Positions 31,471-40,875 of a stretch of DNA of 64,000 nt are shown here, one piece after another. A program made the position numbers and the translations under genes. Origin of the DNA: Saprospiraceae bacterium (GTDB taxonomy: Bacteria; Bacteroidota; Bacteroidia; Chitinophagales; Saprospiraceae); NCBI GenBank assembly GCA_020628095.1, contig JAHDFP010000015.1:35527-99526 (forward strand), given 5' to 3'. Under the pieces are notes generated by a model. That model did not search any database. It had not been told where the DNA came from and was given only the letters and a program-made list of their open reading frames with translations. Position 1 is the stretch's first letter. Each line of letters opens with the position of its first letter.

Positions 31471-33759
31471 ATGAAAGATTATTTAGTTAAGGACCCCTGG
31501 AGAATAATAGAAGACAGTTTTCATAAGGAACATAATGAGGTCACAGAAAGCATTTTTTCTATAGGTAATGGTTATATGGGGCAGCGCGCCAATTTTTGCG
31601 GACCATATAGCGGTAAGACCTTGCAAGGATCTTACTTAGCGGGTATATACTACCCAGACAAGACAAGAGTGGGGTGGTGGAAAAATGGTTATCCAGAATA
31701 TTTCGCTAAAGTAATTAATAGCGTCAACTGGATAGGAATCAATCTCTATATAGGAGATGAGTTAATAGATTTTAATCTTATTGAGGTTTTAGATTTTAAG
31801 CGGACCTTGGACATGCATAACGGAGTACTGGAACTCTCGGTTACTTTCAAAAATAAAGACGGTCGTACTTTTCAGTTAAACACCGAAAGAATATGTCATG
31901 GTGTTATCAAAGAACTTGGTTGCATAAAGTACGAGATAAGCTCAGTGGATTATAATGGACCAATGAGAATTTGTTCGTATCTCGATTTTGATGTGCAGAA
32001 TAGAGATTCTAATTACGAAGAAAAATTTTGGACCAGAATCGGAGAAGGTAATGACTTTGTATCGGCCAGTACTAGAAAGACCGATTTCGAAGTGTATTGT
32101 CAGGTGTCTAATGTATTGACAGGAGTAGAAAATATATCATCCGATTACAGTAGCAAACATCTTTATAATCAAAGAGAGTATAGTTTCGAAATATCAGAAG
32201 GTACAACGGTAAAACTTTTTAAGTATGCAGCCATTACTTCTACATTTTATTTGCCAAAGAATGAATTGACAGTGCAGGCGGAAGCGATATTGCAATCTGC
32301 CTGTGATAAATGTTATGACGTATTGAAAAAAGAACATACCGATCATTGGAATGCAATATGGGATAACAGCGATATCACTATAGACGGAGACATAGGAGCG
32401 CAGCAAGGTATCAGGTTTAATATTTTTCACCTTAACCAGACCTACTCTGGAGAAGATGCACGACTCAACATAGGTCCTAAGGGATTTACAGGAGAGAAGT
32501 ATGGTGGAGTAACGTATTGGGATACGGAGGCTTATTGTATTCCTTTTTATCTATGCAATGCTGGACCTGAGGTCGGAGAAAAATTACTGAAATATAGATA
32601 CAATCATCTCGAACGAGCTATAGAAAATGCGGGGAAACTCGGATTCGATAAGGGGGCAGCCTTATATCCTATGGTCACTATGAATGGCGAAGAGTGCCAT
32701 AACGAGTGGGAAATTACTTTTGAGGAAATACATCGTAATGGAGCTATTGCTTATGCGATATATGATTATATCCACTATACAGGTGATTATGGTTATCTCA
32801 AGGAAGGTGGATTAGAAGTGCTTATAGGCATAGCAAGATTTTGGAGTCAGCGAGTCAATTGGTCCAATAAAAAAGAAAAGTATGTCATGTTAGGCGTGAC
32901 TGGACCTAACGAATACGAAAACAATGTCAACAACAACTGGTACACTAACTATATAGCCGTCTGGTGTATGAAATACTGCATCTCTTGCATCGGTAAAGTC
33001 AAGGAGAAATATAGCACTGATTATGAAAGAATAGTAGCGGACACCTCTCTTCTAGTTGAGGAGATGGATAAGTGGAGCGAGATAAGTAATAAGATGTATC
33101 TTCCTTATGATGAAGAACAAGGAATTTATTTGCAACAAGATAATTTCTTGGACAAAGAAATAATCCCTGTCTCTGAGCTTGATGAAAGCCATCGACCAAT
33201 TAATCAAAACTGGTCTTGGGACAGGATATTAAGATCTTGCTATATCAAGCAGGCGGATACGCTGCAAGGCATGTACTTTTTCGAAGATGACTTTGACAAA
33301 GAAGTCATACGAAAGCACTTTGACTTTTACGAACCATTGACGGTACACGAATCCTCGCTATCACCCTGTGTCCATGCCATATTGGCCTCTAAGCTTGGCT
33401 ATAAAGAAAAGGCTTACGAGATGTACGTGCGTACGGCTAGATTAGATCTGGATGATTATAATAATGATACCGAGGATGGTCTGCATATAACGAGTATGGC
33501 TGGCACCTGGATGGCGGTGGTGAAGGGATTCGGAGGGATGCGTTATGTCGATGGTCAGTTGCACCTTGATCCTTTCCTGCCAGAAGAATGGAGCAGCTAT
33601 GCATTCAAGATTTGGTTTAATGATAATAGAGTGGAAGTACAAGTCCTTAGCGATAAGGTTGTGTTGCATAACAAGAATGACAGGGATATGGATTTAACAA
33701 TATTCGGTCAATTGATTAATTTAAAGGGGTTGAGTCAAAAAGATATATTTTACAATTAA
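31471..33759 (+). CDS. GH65 glycoside phosphorylase, maltose phosphorylase-like
   Basis: A 762-residue GH65 enzyme with an N-terminal beta-sandwich (about 1-270), linker and (alpha/alpha)6 barrel (about 320-690), then a small C-terminal beta domain. The general acid Glu481 lies in TGPNEYENNVNNNWYTN. The phosphate-site region and KGAALYP block match maltose/kojibiose/trehalose phosphorylases. It would split an alpha-glucobiose with phosphate into glucose and beta-glucose 1-phosphate in the cytoplasm. The downstream GH13 lipoprotein and MFS permease favour maltose. The expected beta-phosphoglucomutase gene is not next to it. Confidence 0.9.
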   Translation: MKDYLVKDPWRIIEDSFHKEHNEVTESIFSIGNGYMGQRANFCGPYSGKTLQGSYLAGIYYPDKTRVGWWKNGYPEYFAKVINSVNWIGINLYIGDELIDFNLIEVLDFKRTLDMHNGVLELSVTFKNKDGRTFQLNTERICHGVIKELGCIKYEISSVDYNGPMRICSYLDFDVQNRDSNYEEKFWTRIGEGNDFVSASTRKTDFEVYCQVSNVLTGVENISSDYSSKHLYNQREYSFEISEGTTVKLFKYAAITSTFYLPKNELTVQAEAILQSACDKCYDVLKKEHTDHWNAIWDNSDITIDGDIGAQQGIRFNIFHLNQTYSGEDARLNIGPKGFTGEKYGGVTYWDTEAYCIPFYLCNAGPEVGEKLLKYRYNHLERAIENAGKLGFDKGAALYPMVTMNGEECHNEWEITFEEIHRNGAIAYAIYDYIHYTGDYGYLKEGGLEVLIGIARFWSQRVNWSNKKEKYVMLGVTGPNEYENNVNNNWYTNYIAVWCMKYCISCIGKVKEKYSTDYERIVADTSLLVEEMDKWSEISNKMYLPYDEEQGIYLQQDNFLDKEIIPVSELDESHRPINQNWSWDRILRSCYIKQADTLQGMYFFEDDFDKEVIRKHFDFYEPLTVHESSLSPCVHAILASKLGYKEKAYEMYVRTARLDLDDYNNDTEDGLHITSMAGTWMAVVKGFGGMRYVDGQLHLDPFLPEEWSSYAFKIWFNDNRVEVQVLSDKVVLHNKNDRDMDLTIFGQLINLKGLSQKDIFYN

Positions 33760-33764
33760 GAAAA

Positions 33765-35204
33765 ATGTTTTTTAGCAATATGCGATTATTCCTATTTCTT
33801 GCCGTCTTGTTATTTTCTTGTAAACAGCAAGAGTCTTCTATGACAAAAGAAGCTGCTGATTCTGAGTCTGGTTTTGCTTTGCCAGAATGGGCCAAAGACG
33901 CAGTGCTGTATGAAGTCAATACGCGACAATTTACTCCAGAAGGCAATTTTACAGCCTTATCCACTCATTTGCCGAGGTTGCAGAAAATGGGTGTTGATAT
34001 CTTATGGCTCATGCCGATACATCCTATCAGCGAAGAAAAAAGAAAGGCCAAAGGAGACCTTCTTGTATCGGATATTACAGACCCAGAGGAAAGGAAAAAA
34101 TATCATGGGTCGCCCTATGCCGTTGCGGATTACAAAAAAGTAAATCCTAAGTACGGTACAGAAGAAGACTTTCAGTCTCTGGTCAATAGAGCGCATGATC
34201 TGGGGATGAGAATAATCATAGATTGGGTACCGAATCATACAGGCTGGGACAATCCATGGATAACGGATCATCCCGATTGGTACACCAAAGATTCTCTAGG
34301 TAATATCATAGATCCTATAGATCCAGGTACAGGAAAGTCATGGGGATGGACGGATGTCGCAGACCTCAATTATGATAATAAGGAGATGCGCGCAGCCATG
34401 ATAGAGGCTATGCAGTATTGGATTACTAAATATGACATTGATGGCTTCCGAGTTGATGTGGCTCATGGTATTTCACAAGACTTTTGGGATGAGTGTACGC
34501 CAGCTTTAGTTGAGAAAAAGGCCGATGTGTTTTTATTAGCAGAATCAGAAGTCCCTTCCAATCGTAATAACCAAACCTATCATGCGGACTACGGCTGGAC
34601 CTTTCATCATCTGATGCGTGAGATAGTCAAGGAAGAAAAAAATGCAAATGATATATATACTTATCTGTCTCAGGATAGCTCTAAGTATTCAGATGGGTTT
34701 CATATTCATTTCACGTCTAATCATGATGAGAACACCTGGGCTGGTACTGTCTTTGAGAGGTTAGGAGATGGTCATTTGTGCTTCGCCGCATTGACATTTA
34801 CCTTTGATGGTATGCCATTGATCTATGGAGGGCAGGAAGAGCCTTTGTATAAGAGATTGGAGTTTTTTGAGAAAGATGATATCGAGTTTAAGGATTATGA
34901 GTATCAGCCATTCTACACCCAGCTCATAAAAGTAAAGACAGAAAATAAAGCTCTTTGGAATGGCTCTTTTGGTGGAGATAGAAAGAAGTATTTTGATGAC
35001 GAAAATGTATTTGCATTCACTAGAGAAAAGGATGGTAATAAGGTGATTTGTATGTTTAATCTGCACGACGGTCCATCGCTAGTCACATTACCTGAGGACT
35101 TGGACATGTATGATCTGATGAGTGATACTAAGGTGAATTACAAGGCGGGTACTAAGATACAGTTACAGCCTTGGGAGTATTTCGTATTAGGTAATAAGGC
35201 ATAA
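33765..35204 (+). CDS. GH13 alpha-amylase family lipoprotein
   Basis: A 479-residue protein. The N-terminus is a lipoprotein signal (FLFLAVLLFSC, lipidated Cys about residue 23), so the enzyme sits on a membrane surface outside the cytoplasm. GH13 regions are clear: DWVPNHTG, the nucleophile Asp231 in GFRVDVAHG, the acid Glu260 in LLAESE and the stabiliser Asp321 in TSNHDEN. It should cut alpha-1,4-glucans to short oligosaccharides. It starts 5 bp after the GH65 stop and is followed 10 bp later by an MFS permease, so degradation, uptake and phosphorolysis look like one operon. An ATG at 33780 is an equally possible start. Confidence 0.9.
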   Translation: MFFSNMRLFLFLAVLLFSCKQQESSMTKEAADSESGFALPEWAKDAVLYEVNTRQFTPEGNFTALSTHLPRLQKMGVDILWLMPIHPISEEKRKAKGDLLVSDITDPEERKKYHGSPYAVADYKKVNPKYGTEEDFQSLVNRAHDLGMRIIIDWVPNHTGWDNPWITDHPDWYTKDSLGNIIDPIDPGTGKSWGWTDVADLNYDNKEMRAAMIEAMQYWITKYDIDGFRVDVAHGISQDFWDECTPALVEKKADVFLLAESEVPSNRNNQTYHADYGWTFHHLMREIVKEEKNANDIYTYLSQDSSKYSDGFHIHFTSNHDENTWAGTVFERLGDGHLCFAALTFTFDGMPLIYGGQEEPLYKRLEFFEKDDIEFKDYEYQPFYTQLIKVKTENKALWNGSFGGDRKKYFDDENVFAFTREKDGNKVICMFNLHDGPSLVTLPEDLDMYDLMSDTKVNYKAGTKIQLQPWEYFVLGNKA

Positions 35205-35214
35205 TATCTGAGTT

Positions 35215-36582
35215 ATGGGACAATGGCAAAAGAGGCTGAGCTTCTGGGCAATATGGAATATGAGTTTTGGTTTTCTGGGTATTCAATTTGCTTTCGCTCT
35301 TCAAGGCGGATATGTTTCCAGAATTTTCCAGACACTCGGCGCGTCTAAAGATGATATTCCGATGCTCTGGATTTTTGCACCACTGGCAGGACTACTTGTG
35401 CAGCCTATCGTAGGTTATCTTAGCGATCGTACCTGGAGCGAAAGATTCGGTAGGAGAAAGCCTTACTTCCTTATTGGTGCTTTTCTCGCCGCTTTCACTT
35501 TGATTTTTATGCCACATTCTAAGCTCCTGTGGATGGCGGTTGTTGGCTTATTGGTACTGGATATATCAGTCAATATTAGTATGGAGCCTTTTAGAGCTTT
35601 AGTGGCCGACCTGTTACCTGAGTCTCAGCGCAGTTATGGTTTCGTGGTGCAAACATTAATTATCGGTGTAGGAACATGGGGCGCCAGTCAATTGCCTTGG
35701 CTGCTCAATAAGATGGGCGTAAGCAATGTTGCACCTGACCATGTTGTTCCTGATAATGTCAAGATGGCTTTCCTTATTGGTGGCATAGTGCTCATTGTGT
35801 CGATATTGTACACTGTACTTACCACGAAAGAATACCCACCTGAGGACCTCGAAGAATTTAATAAGAAGAAAAATCAAAGTGCAGGTATAGGTCATGCGAT
35901 ACGAGAAATTATTGGTGATATAAAGAGTATGCCTGAGACGATGCTCAAGCTCGGTGTCGTGCAGTTCTTTAGTTGGTTTGCTTTTTTTACGATGTGGAGT
36001 ATGGCGACTCCAGCATTGACAGAACATGTTTTTAACTCTCCAAAACCAGATAAAGAAACCATGAGTACTGAGAGTTTTGATGTGGCTAATGCAGCCTATA
36101 ATTCTGCGGCAGATCTGGTAGGCTCTGCGATGGGGACTTATGGTCTGACCTCTATGGTGTTTGCTTTGATACTGACCTTTATTGCCAGCCGTATGAATAT
36201 TAACCGGAAGATTACACATTTGATTTCTTTGATATTGGGAGGACTTGGATTTATAGGTATGTTATATGCGTCAAGCCTGACGCACCTTAATGGTTGCTTT
36301 GCCTTAGTGGGCATTGCTTGGGGTAGTATTCTTTCTATGCCTTATGCCATGTTATCCAGTACGATCAATCCTAATAAGATGGGAACCTACATGGGCTTAT
36401 TTAATATGTTTATCGTTATTCCACAGATTACGGCGGCCCTAGGTGGTATCAATTTGTTATATAAATTATTCGGAGATAATATCATTAATACAATGCTCTT
36501 AGCTGGTGTGTCATTGGTATTGGCTGGTTTAGCGAATCTATTAATCACTAATAAAGAGGCTATTAAATATCAGCCGATATAG
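35215..36582 (+). CDS. MFS sugar permease (maltose/sucrose-transporter-like)
   Basis: A 455-residue membrane protein with about 12 transmembrane segments. The loop YLSDRTWSERFGRRKPYFLIG between helices 2 and 3 is the characteristic block of the SLC45/GPH-related sucrose and maltose permeases. A long insertion between helices 7 and 8 (about 272-300, PKPDKETMSTESFDVANA) is typical of the Bacteroidota members. It is the third gene of the GH65-GH13 cluster and probably imports maltose or related sugars by proton symport. No SusC/SusD pair accompanies it. Confidence 0.88.
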   Translation: MGQWQKRLSFWAIWNMSFGFLGIQFAFALQGGYVSRIFQTLGASKDDIPMLWIFAPLAGLLVQPIVGYLSDRTWSERFGRRKPYFLIGAFLAAFTLIFMPHSKLLWMAVVGLLVLDISVNISMEPFRALVADLLPESQRSYGFVVQTLIIGVGTWGASQLPWLLNKMGVSNVAPDHVVPDNVKMAFLIGGIVLIVSILYTVLTTKEYPPEDLEEFNKKKNQSAGIGHAIREIIGDIKSMPETMLKLGVVQFFSWFAFFTMWSMATPALTEHVFNSPKPDKETMSTESFDVANAAYNSAADLVGSAMGTYGLTSMVFALILTFIASRMNINRKITHLISLILGGLGFIGMLYASSLTHLNGCFALVGIAWGSILSMPYAMLSSTINPNKMGTYMGLFNMFIVIPQITAALGGINLLYKLFGDNIINTMLLAGVSLVLAGLANLLITNKEAIKYQPI

Positions 36583-36663
36583 AAAGTCATATCATAGGCT
36601 TAATTTTAGATTACAAATGTCGATGTGATGTCTCATATCCTTGAGCTTGAAGGTGTGTTTAGA

Positions 36664-38019
36664 ATGAAAATATCTGTTTTTTTGTTAGCCGTGATGACCT
36701 GTCTTTGTAGCGTCGAGGCGCACACGCAGATTCCTTCGGACTCACTTAGCAACACCTTTCTTTCTTTGTTTACAAAGAGCAAAAAAGAATATAAGTCCGT
36801 ACTTAAGAAAATTGATAATCAGTGGGACGATTCCTACATTCCTTTTTTGCTTGATGCCTATAGTATAAATCCAGATCCAGTTTTTCAAAAGAAGATACTC
36901 AATCTGCTTCAGGAGAAAACAGGTCAGAAATTAGGTAAAGGTTATTATGACTGGCTGAGATGGATGTGGACACAATCGATTGAGATTCCTCCTCAATATC
37001 TTGATTACAAGGCGGAGATATATAAGTATGTAGACCCACGGTTCGAGAAATATTTCAAAGGAAGGTCAGAGCAGTTGGACATAAATATAGATGAGGTGCT
37101 GTGGGGTGGCGTGGAGCAAGATGGTATTCCTCCGTTGCGTATGCCTACAATGATAGAAGCGAGTGATGCCAAGTATCTGAGGAATAATCATATTGTTTTC
37201 GGGTTCTATATAAATGGTGAGGCAAAGGCTTATCCCAAACGTATCCTGGGGTGGCATGAATTTGTTGTTGATCGGATCGGTGAGAGAATGATTGCTGGTG
37301 TGTATTGTACCTTATGCGGGACGGTTATCGCTTATGACATGCACCTAGGAGACCGTTTTTTTGATCTGGGGACCAGTGGTTTTTTGTATAGGTCTAATAA
37401 ACTCATGTACGATAAGTCTACGCAGTCTCTATGGAATACGATAGAAGGAAAACCCGTTATAGGCCCACTCGTGGGTCAAGGTCTGCAACTGAAAATGTAC
37501 CCTGTGGTGACGACCACGTGGCAAGAATGGAAAGAATTGCATCCTGATACCAAGGTGTTATCCATAGATACAGGTCACGATCGGGACTACTCGGAGGGAT
37601 CGGCGTATAGGTTCTATTACCTATCTGATAGGCTTATGTTCCCAGTACCAAAAACCGACGATCGACTCAAGAATAAAAGCAGTGTATACGTGATCCGTGA
37701 TGATAGGATCAATACACCTTGGGCTATATCTAAAGACTATCTGAAGAAAAGTAAATTCCATCAAACCACAGTCGATGATATTCCTATCGTAGTAATAGTG
37801 ACTGACAAAGGGGCTATCAGAACCTACGAATTACCAAATGCACAAATGAAAATACAGGAAGTTGGTAAAGAGGAAATAACAGATATGGATAGTAACAAAT
37901 GGCAGATAGAAGAAATGTATCTAAGTCATGGTGATACTCAAGGCAAAAGAATTATAGGCCATGAGGTGTTTTGGTTTGCTTGGCAGGCGATGTTTCCTGA
38001 GACGATCTTAGTCAAGTAG
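36664..38019 (+). CDS. DUF3179 domain-containing exported protein
   Basis: I start at ATG 36664, giving a clean signal peptide (MKISVFLLAVMTCLCSVEAHTQ); an upstream ATG at 36625 adds 13 residues that would mask it. The mature protein contains the DUF3179 core from about residue 145, with VYCTLCGTVIAYD and FDLGTSGFLYRSNKLMYD. Its CxxC pair could bind a metal or form a disulfide. Function unknown in the family. It converges on the DUF1573 gene, the two stops being 6 bases apart within a palindrome. Confidence 0.85.
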   Translation: MKISVFLLAVMTCLCSVEAHTQIPSDSLSNTFLSLFTKSKKEYKSVLKKIDNQWDDSYIPFLLDAYSINPDPVFQKKILNLLQEKTGQKLGKGYYDWLRWMWTQSIEIPPQYLDYKAEIYKYVDPRFEKYFKGRSEQLDINIDEVLWGGVEQDGIPPLRMPTMIEASDAKYLRNNHIVFGFYINGEAKAYPKRILGWHEFVVDRIGERMIAGVYCTLCGTVIAYDMHLGDRFFDLGTSGFLYRSNKLMYDKSTQSLWNTIEGKPVIGPLVGQGLQLKMYPVVTTTWQEWKELHPDTKVLSIDTGHDRDYSEGSAYRFYYLSDRLMFPVPKTDDRLKNKSSVYVIRDDRINTPWAISKDYLKKSKFHQTTVDDIPIVVIVTDKGAIRTYELPNAQMKIQEVGKEEITDMDSNKWQIEEMYLSHGDTQGKRIIGHEVFWFAWQAMFPETILVK

Positions 38020-38038
38020 ATTAATCTACTGCACTAAG
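38007..38038. terminator. Palindromic bidirectional terminator-like hairpin overlapping two gene ends
   Basis: AGTAGATTAATCTACT (38015-38030) is a perfect 16-bp palindrome. It is extended by CTTAGT (38007-38012) and ACTAAG (38033-38038) with a 2-base mismatch in between, giving 14 paired positions per side of 16. Both converging stop codons lie inside it. There is no long T run on either strand, so termination efficiency is uncertain. Confidence 0.55.
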
Positions 38039-38448
38039 TCAAACTTATAAGTCAGGATTTTGAATATAGATCGGCCCGTCTTAGGATCGACATTTTTGTA
38101 GCTAATATCTACATCGACAACCTCTGATTTTTCCTTTTCTGCACTATCAAATATAACATCTATGGTCGCAGATTCTCCAGGTTTAATCGGTCTTATTGGC
38201 CAGTCTAATGTGGTGCAATCACAAGATGATACAATGTCTATTTCTGCAGCCTCTTTGCCAGTATTAGTTAGTGTGAAAGCAAACTCCTTTTTCTCACCTC
38301 TCTTGACTGTGCCCAAATCAATCTGTTCTTGATCGTAGCTTATTTCGAATAGTGGTTTGTTAATGTCTGCTATTGTTCCAGCATCTATTTGCTTTTGTGA
38401 GATCAGCTGGATGGAGAGGAAGCAGAAAAGTAAAGTCCAAAGTTTCAT
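38026..38448 (-). CDS. DUF1573 domain-containing exported protein
   Basis: A 140-residue protein with a signal peptide (MKLWTLLFCFLSIQLISQ). The mature part is one immunoglobulin-like beta domain: DLGTVKRGEKKEFAFTLTN, then SSCDCTTLDW and GESATIDVIFDS. This is the DUF1573 pattern, common in Bacteroidota periplasmic proteins and distantly related to ASH/PapD-like folds. Function unknown. It converges with the DUF3179 gene. Confidence 0.9.
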   Translation of the reverse strand: MKLWTLLFCFLSIQLISQKQIDAGTIADINKPLFEISYDQEQIDLGTVKRGEKKEFAFTLTNTGKEAAEIDIVSSCDCTTLDWPIRPIKPGESATIDVIFDSAEKEKSEVVDVDISYKNVDPKTGRSIFKILTYKFDLVQ

Positions 38449-38576
38449 TTGCAGATGATTTAGTACAAATTTGAGTATTTCACCATTCTTATACCAATAA
38501 CGAAAAGTTAAAGAAATTGTAATGATGTCAAGTCTTAAATCTTTACCTTAAACGAGTTATTACATACTGCCCAAAC

Positions 38577-39620
38577 ATGAAAAATTACTTGTTTCTCATT
38601 CTCTCTCTCCTCTTATCTTGCCATACCAAACCAACTTCGGATCAAGCTCAAACGCAGATAGATCCAGGCCCAATCACTCCAACACCTGAATTTCAAATAG
38701 CCGATTACATCAGAAATATACACGAAGATAAAAACGAGAATCTTTGGTTTGGGACGAATGGCTTAGGGGTGGCTCATTATGATGGGGACTCGGTCTTATA
38801 TTATTCTGTAGATCAGGGCTTTGACGCTTATCAGATAACTGGAATGTCACAGGATAAGGATAGTAATATATGGTTCGCTACAGATAAAGGTATCGTTAAG
38901 TATAAATGGAAAACAGACGAAAGCGGTAAGATAAAGTTTACTAACTACACTGATGCTGGATATTTTGATAGTCAAAGATTTTGGAGTATTTGTGCGGATT
39001 CAGAAGGCCATATTTGGGCAGGTGCAGAAAGAGAGGTTTTTAGATTTGATGGGAAAAATTGGACTTCTTTTTCTATTCCTTTTCCTAAAGAAATAACAGG
39101 GTCTTTTATTACAGAAGCCACTTCGTGGTCTATTATACAAGATAGTCAAGGTGACATGTGGTTTAGTACAAATGGCTTCGGGGCATTCCGATATGATGGC
39201 AAGAATTTTACTCAGTACACTGTGGATGATGGTCTGACGGATAACAGTATAGATCAGATATTAGAGGATAGTCGAGGGCACTTTTGGTTTGGTACGAGGT
39301 ATGGTGGAATCAGTTGCTATAATGGAAAGGTGTTTACCAATTATAGTTATACAAACGGAAATATAGGCAACGACGAAGTCTGCGCCATATATGAAGATCG
39401 TCAGGGGAATATTTGGTTTAGTTCTGAGGGATATGGCGTCTATAAATTTGATGGCGACTCATTACAAAATTACTCCATCGAACAAGGTCTACTTGTCAAA
39501 GCCGTCCAAACTATTTTTGAAGATAGTAAAGGTCGGTTTTGGTGTGGAGGTGGCGGGGGATTATATCGGTATGATGGTATGACTTTTTATAATGTGGGAA
39601 GGGATGGTCCTTGGGAGTAA
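38577..39620 (+). CDS. Stand-alone seven-bladed Reg_prop beta-propeller lipoprotein
   Basis: A 347-residue protein with a lipoprotein signal (FLILSLLLSC, Cys about residue 15). Seven Reg_prop-type blades can be counted by their hinge motifs: NLWFGT, NIWFAT, HIWAGA, DMWFST, HFWFGT, NIWFSS and RFWCGG. Each is preceded by a DxxGN-type turn and followed by a YDG/FDG strand. Such propellers normally form the sensor of hybrid two-component proteins, where two propellers are followed by a kinase. Here only one complete propeller exists and no kinase or response regulator follows. It probably binds a ligand at the surface or periplasm. Confidence 0.85.
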   Translation: MKNYLFLILSLLLSCHTKPTSDQAQTQIDPGPITPTPEFQIADYIRNIHEDKNENLWFGTNGLGVAHYDGDSVLYYSVDQGFDAYQITGMSQDKDSNIWFATDKGIVKYKWKTDESGKIKFTNYTDAGYFDSQRFWSICADSEGHIWAGAEREVFRFDGKNWTSFSIPFPKEITGSFITEATSWSIIQDSQGDMWFSTNGFGAFRYDGKNFTQYTVDDGLTDNSIDQILEDSRGHFWFGTRYGGISCYNGKVFTNYSYTNGNIGNDEVCAIYEDRQGNIWFSSEGYGVYKFDGDSLQNYSIEQGLLVKAVQTIFEDSKGRFWCGGGGGLYRYDGMTFYNVGRDGPWE

Positions 39621-39677
39621 TTATAAAATGAAAAGCTAACAAGATTGTATTTGCTATTGCACCGTTATATATTCATC

Positions 39678-40532
39678 TTATTTTTTTTTATTGGTTGCTC
39701 TTATTCTATTAACGTAATTAGAATATGGCCTAAAGTTCTTTTCTTTATTCACTTCTTCTTGAGCTTTAACTTTAATTTGCTCAGGTGCTCTTAGGTAATT
39801 ATTAAGAACATCTATACCCGTAATATTTTGAAAACCTTCATACTTAGTTTTTCGATAACTAATATTGAATCCTCCTTCTATTATGATTTCAATTAATTTA
39901 GGTAAATGCTCTTTGAAATTAACTGGTGATGAAAATGTGAGATCATCAATATATCTTGTATATACGATGTCATGTTTATTGCATAGATTTAAAAGACTAA
40001 AATCAGTTTTTAAGAAGACAAGATTGGCAATATGAGTGCTTGTTGGAGTACCTTGAGGTAATTTATATTCCCAGGTAGTTAGTTTAGTGAGCCACCTTGA
40101 ATAATGATTTGAAAACCCCAACTCTAAAAAAGTTCTATAAACTTGTTTATGAGAGATACTTGGAAAAAATGATTGCAGATCAGTGGTGAATTGGTACTTA
40201 TTACCTTGATGTGGTTTGGCATTAGAGATATTATTTCTTTTTTTTACTCCGCCATGTATTTCTTTTGGTAAATCTATTTTTGCTAGTATCCTTGACTTAA
40301 TTCTTTTTTGTATTGACTTAAGTTCATTTAATGATGGAGTAATTCTCCTCATTTTTACTGTTCCATCTTTATATTTTTTTAGACCACCATTCTTCTTGTC
40401 GATCTTCTTCTCAGTCCAAACTGTATAATATTGGTCAATATTAGAGCAGATGGATTTAATTGTTTCTGGATTACTTCCTATATCCCTACAAAGCAGTTTT
40501 AATTGAGATTTCTCATACAGCAAAGAATTCAT
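39678..40532 (-). CDS. Retron-type reverse transcriptase
   Basis: A 284-residue RT, starting at ATG 40530-40532; a TTG two codons earlier is possible. All core motifs are present: RRITPSLNELKSIQKRI (motif 1), NAKPH at 104-108 (the NAxxH signature of retron RTs), TTDLQSFFPSI with catalytic Asp118, LPQGTPTSTHIANL, YIDD at 194-197, and ITG at 237-239 corresponding to the retron VTG motif. Retron RTs reverse-transcribe an adjacent ncRNA into msDNA that guards an effector in phage defence. The frame overlaps the 3' end of the HTH gene by 20 bases, which implies coupled translation. The C-terminus ends in a run of Lys (nine A in the mRNA) and is slightly short. The local DNA is very AT-rich compared with its neighbours. 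Confidence 0.88.
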   Translation of the reverse strand: MNSLLYEKSQLKLLCRDIGSNPETIKSICSNIDQYYTVWTEKKIDKKNGGLKKYKDGTVKMRRITPSLNELKSIQKRIKSRILAKIDLPKEIHGGVKKRNNISNAKPHQGNKYQFTTDLQSFFPSISHKQVYRTFLELGFSNHYSRWLTKLTTWEYKLPQGTPTSTHIANLVFLKTDFSLLNLCNKHDIVYTRYIDDLTFSSPVNFKEHLPKLIEIIIEGGFNISYRKTKYEGFQNITGIDVLNNYLRAPEQIKVKAQEEVNKEKNFRPYSNYVNRIRATNKKK

Positions 40533-40803
40533 TAACAAGAGATTTTATAGATGGGCTAATTATCTCAAACGCCTTTCTTTTATTTGGCGCGACATCTTCT
40601 TCATCCAATGACAAGAAAAATAGAATTGGAAGAGGCATGTTTAAGGCAGAACTTATAACCTTTAATGTGGATAAATTTGGTTCTTTAGAATTATTTTCAA
40701 TTTGTGATAAATATGTCTGAGTAATACCACAAATAGAGGCAAACTTTGTTTGCGTAAGTTTTTTATCCTTTCTTATTTTTTTTATTACTATTCCTAAATT
40801 CAT
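40513..40803 (-). CDS. XRE-family helix-turn-helix protein, retron accessory
   Basis: A 96-residue protein. Residues about 5-58 form a Cro/C1-type HTH: IRKDKKLTQTKFASICGIT, then QTYLSQIENNSKEPNLSTL and ISSALNMPLPILFFL. A C-terminal 35-residue extension (VAPNKRKAFEIISPSIKSLVNEFF) may dimerise or contact the RT. The gene directly precedes and overlaps the RT gene. As I recall, the published retron classification includes a type (VI) whose accessory is a small HTH protein; this locus fits that description. It could be a repressor of the operon, an effector released on infection, or both. Confidence 0.85.
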   Translation of the reverse strand: MNLGIVIKKIRKDKKLTQTKFASICGITQTYLSQIENNSKEPNLSTLKVISSALNMPLPILFFLSLDEEDVAPNKRKAFEIISPSIKSLVNEFFAV

Positions 40804-40875
40804 TCAAAAATACTTTAAGAAAAATTTTAGGAGTGCTCGGTAGCGATAATGTTAATCCTGGCTTGTTTTTTTGGG

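Noticed and set aside
39678..39700. Run of nine A in the RT mRNA near the stop codon, as a possible frameshift site
   Set aside because: Shifting by one base in either direction adds only a few codons before another stop, so no extended product results.
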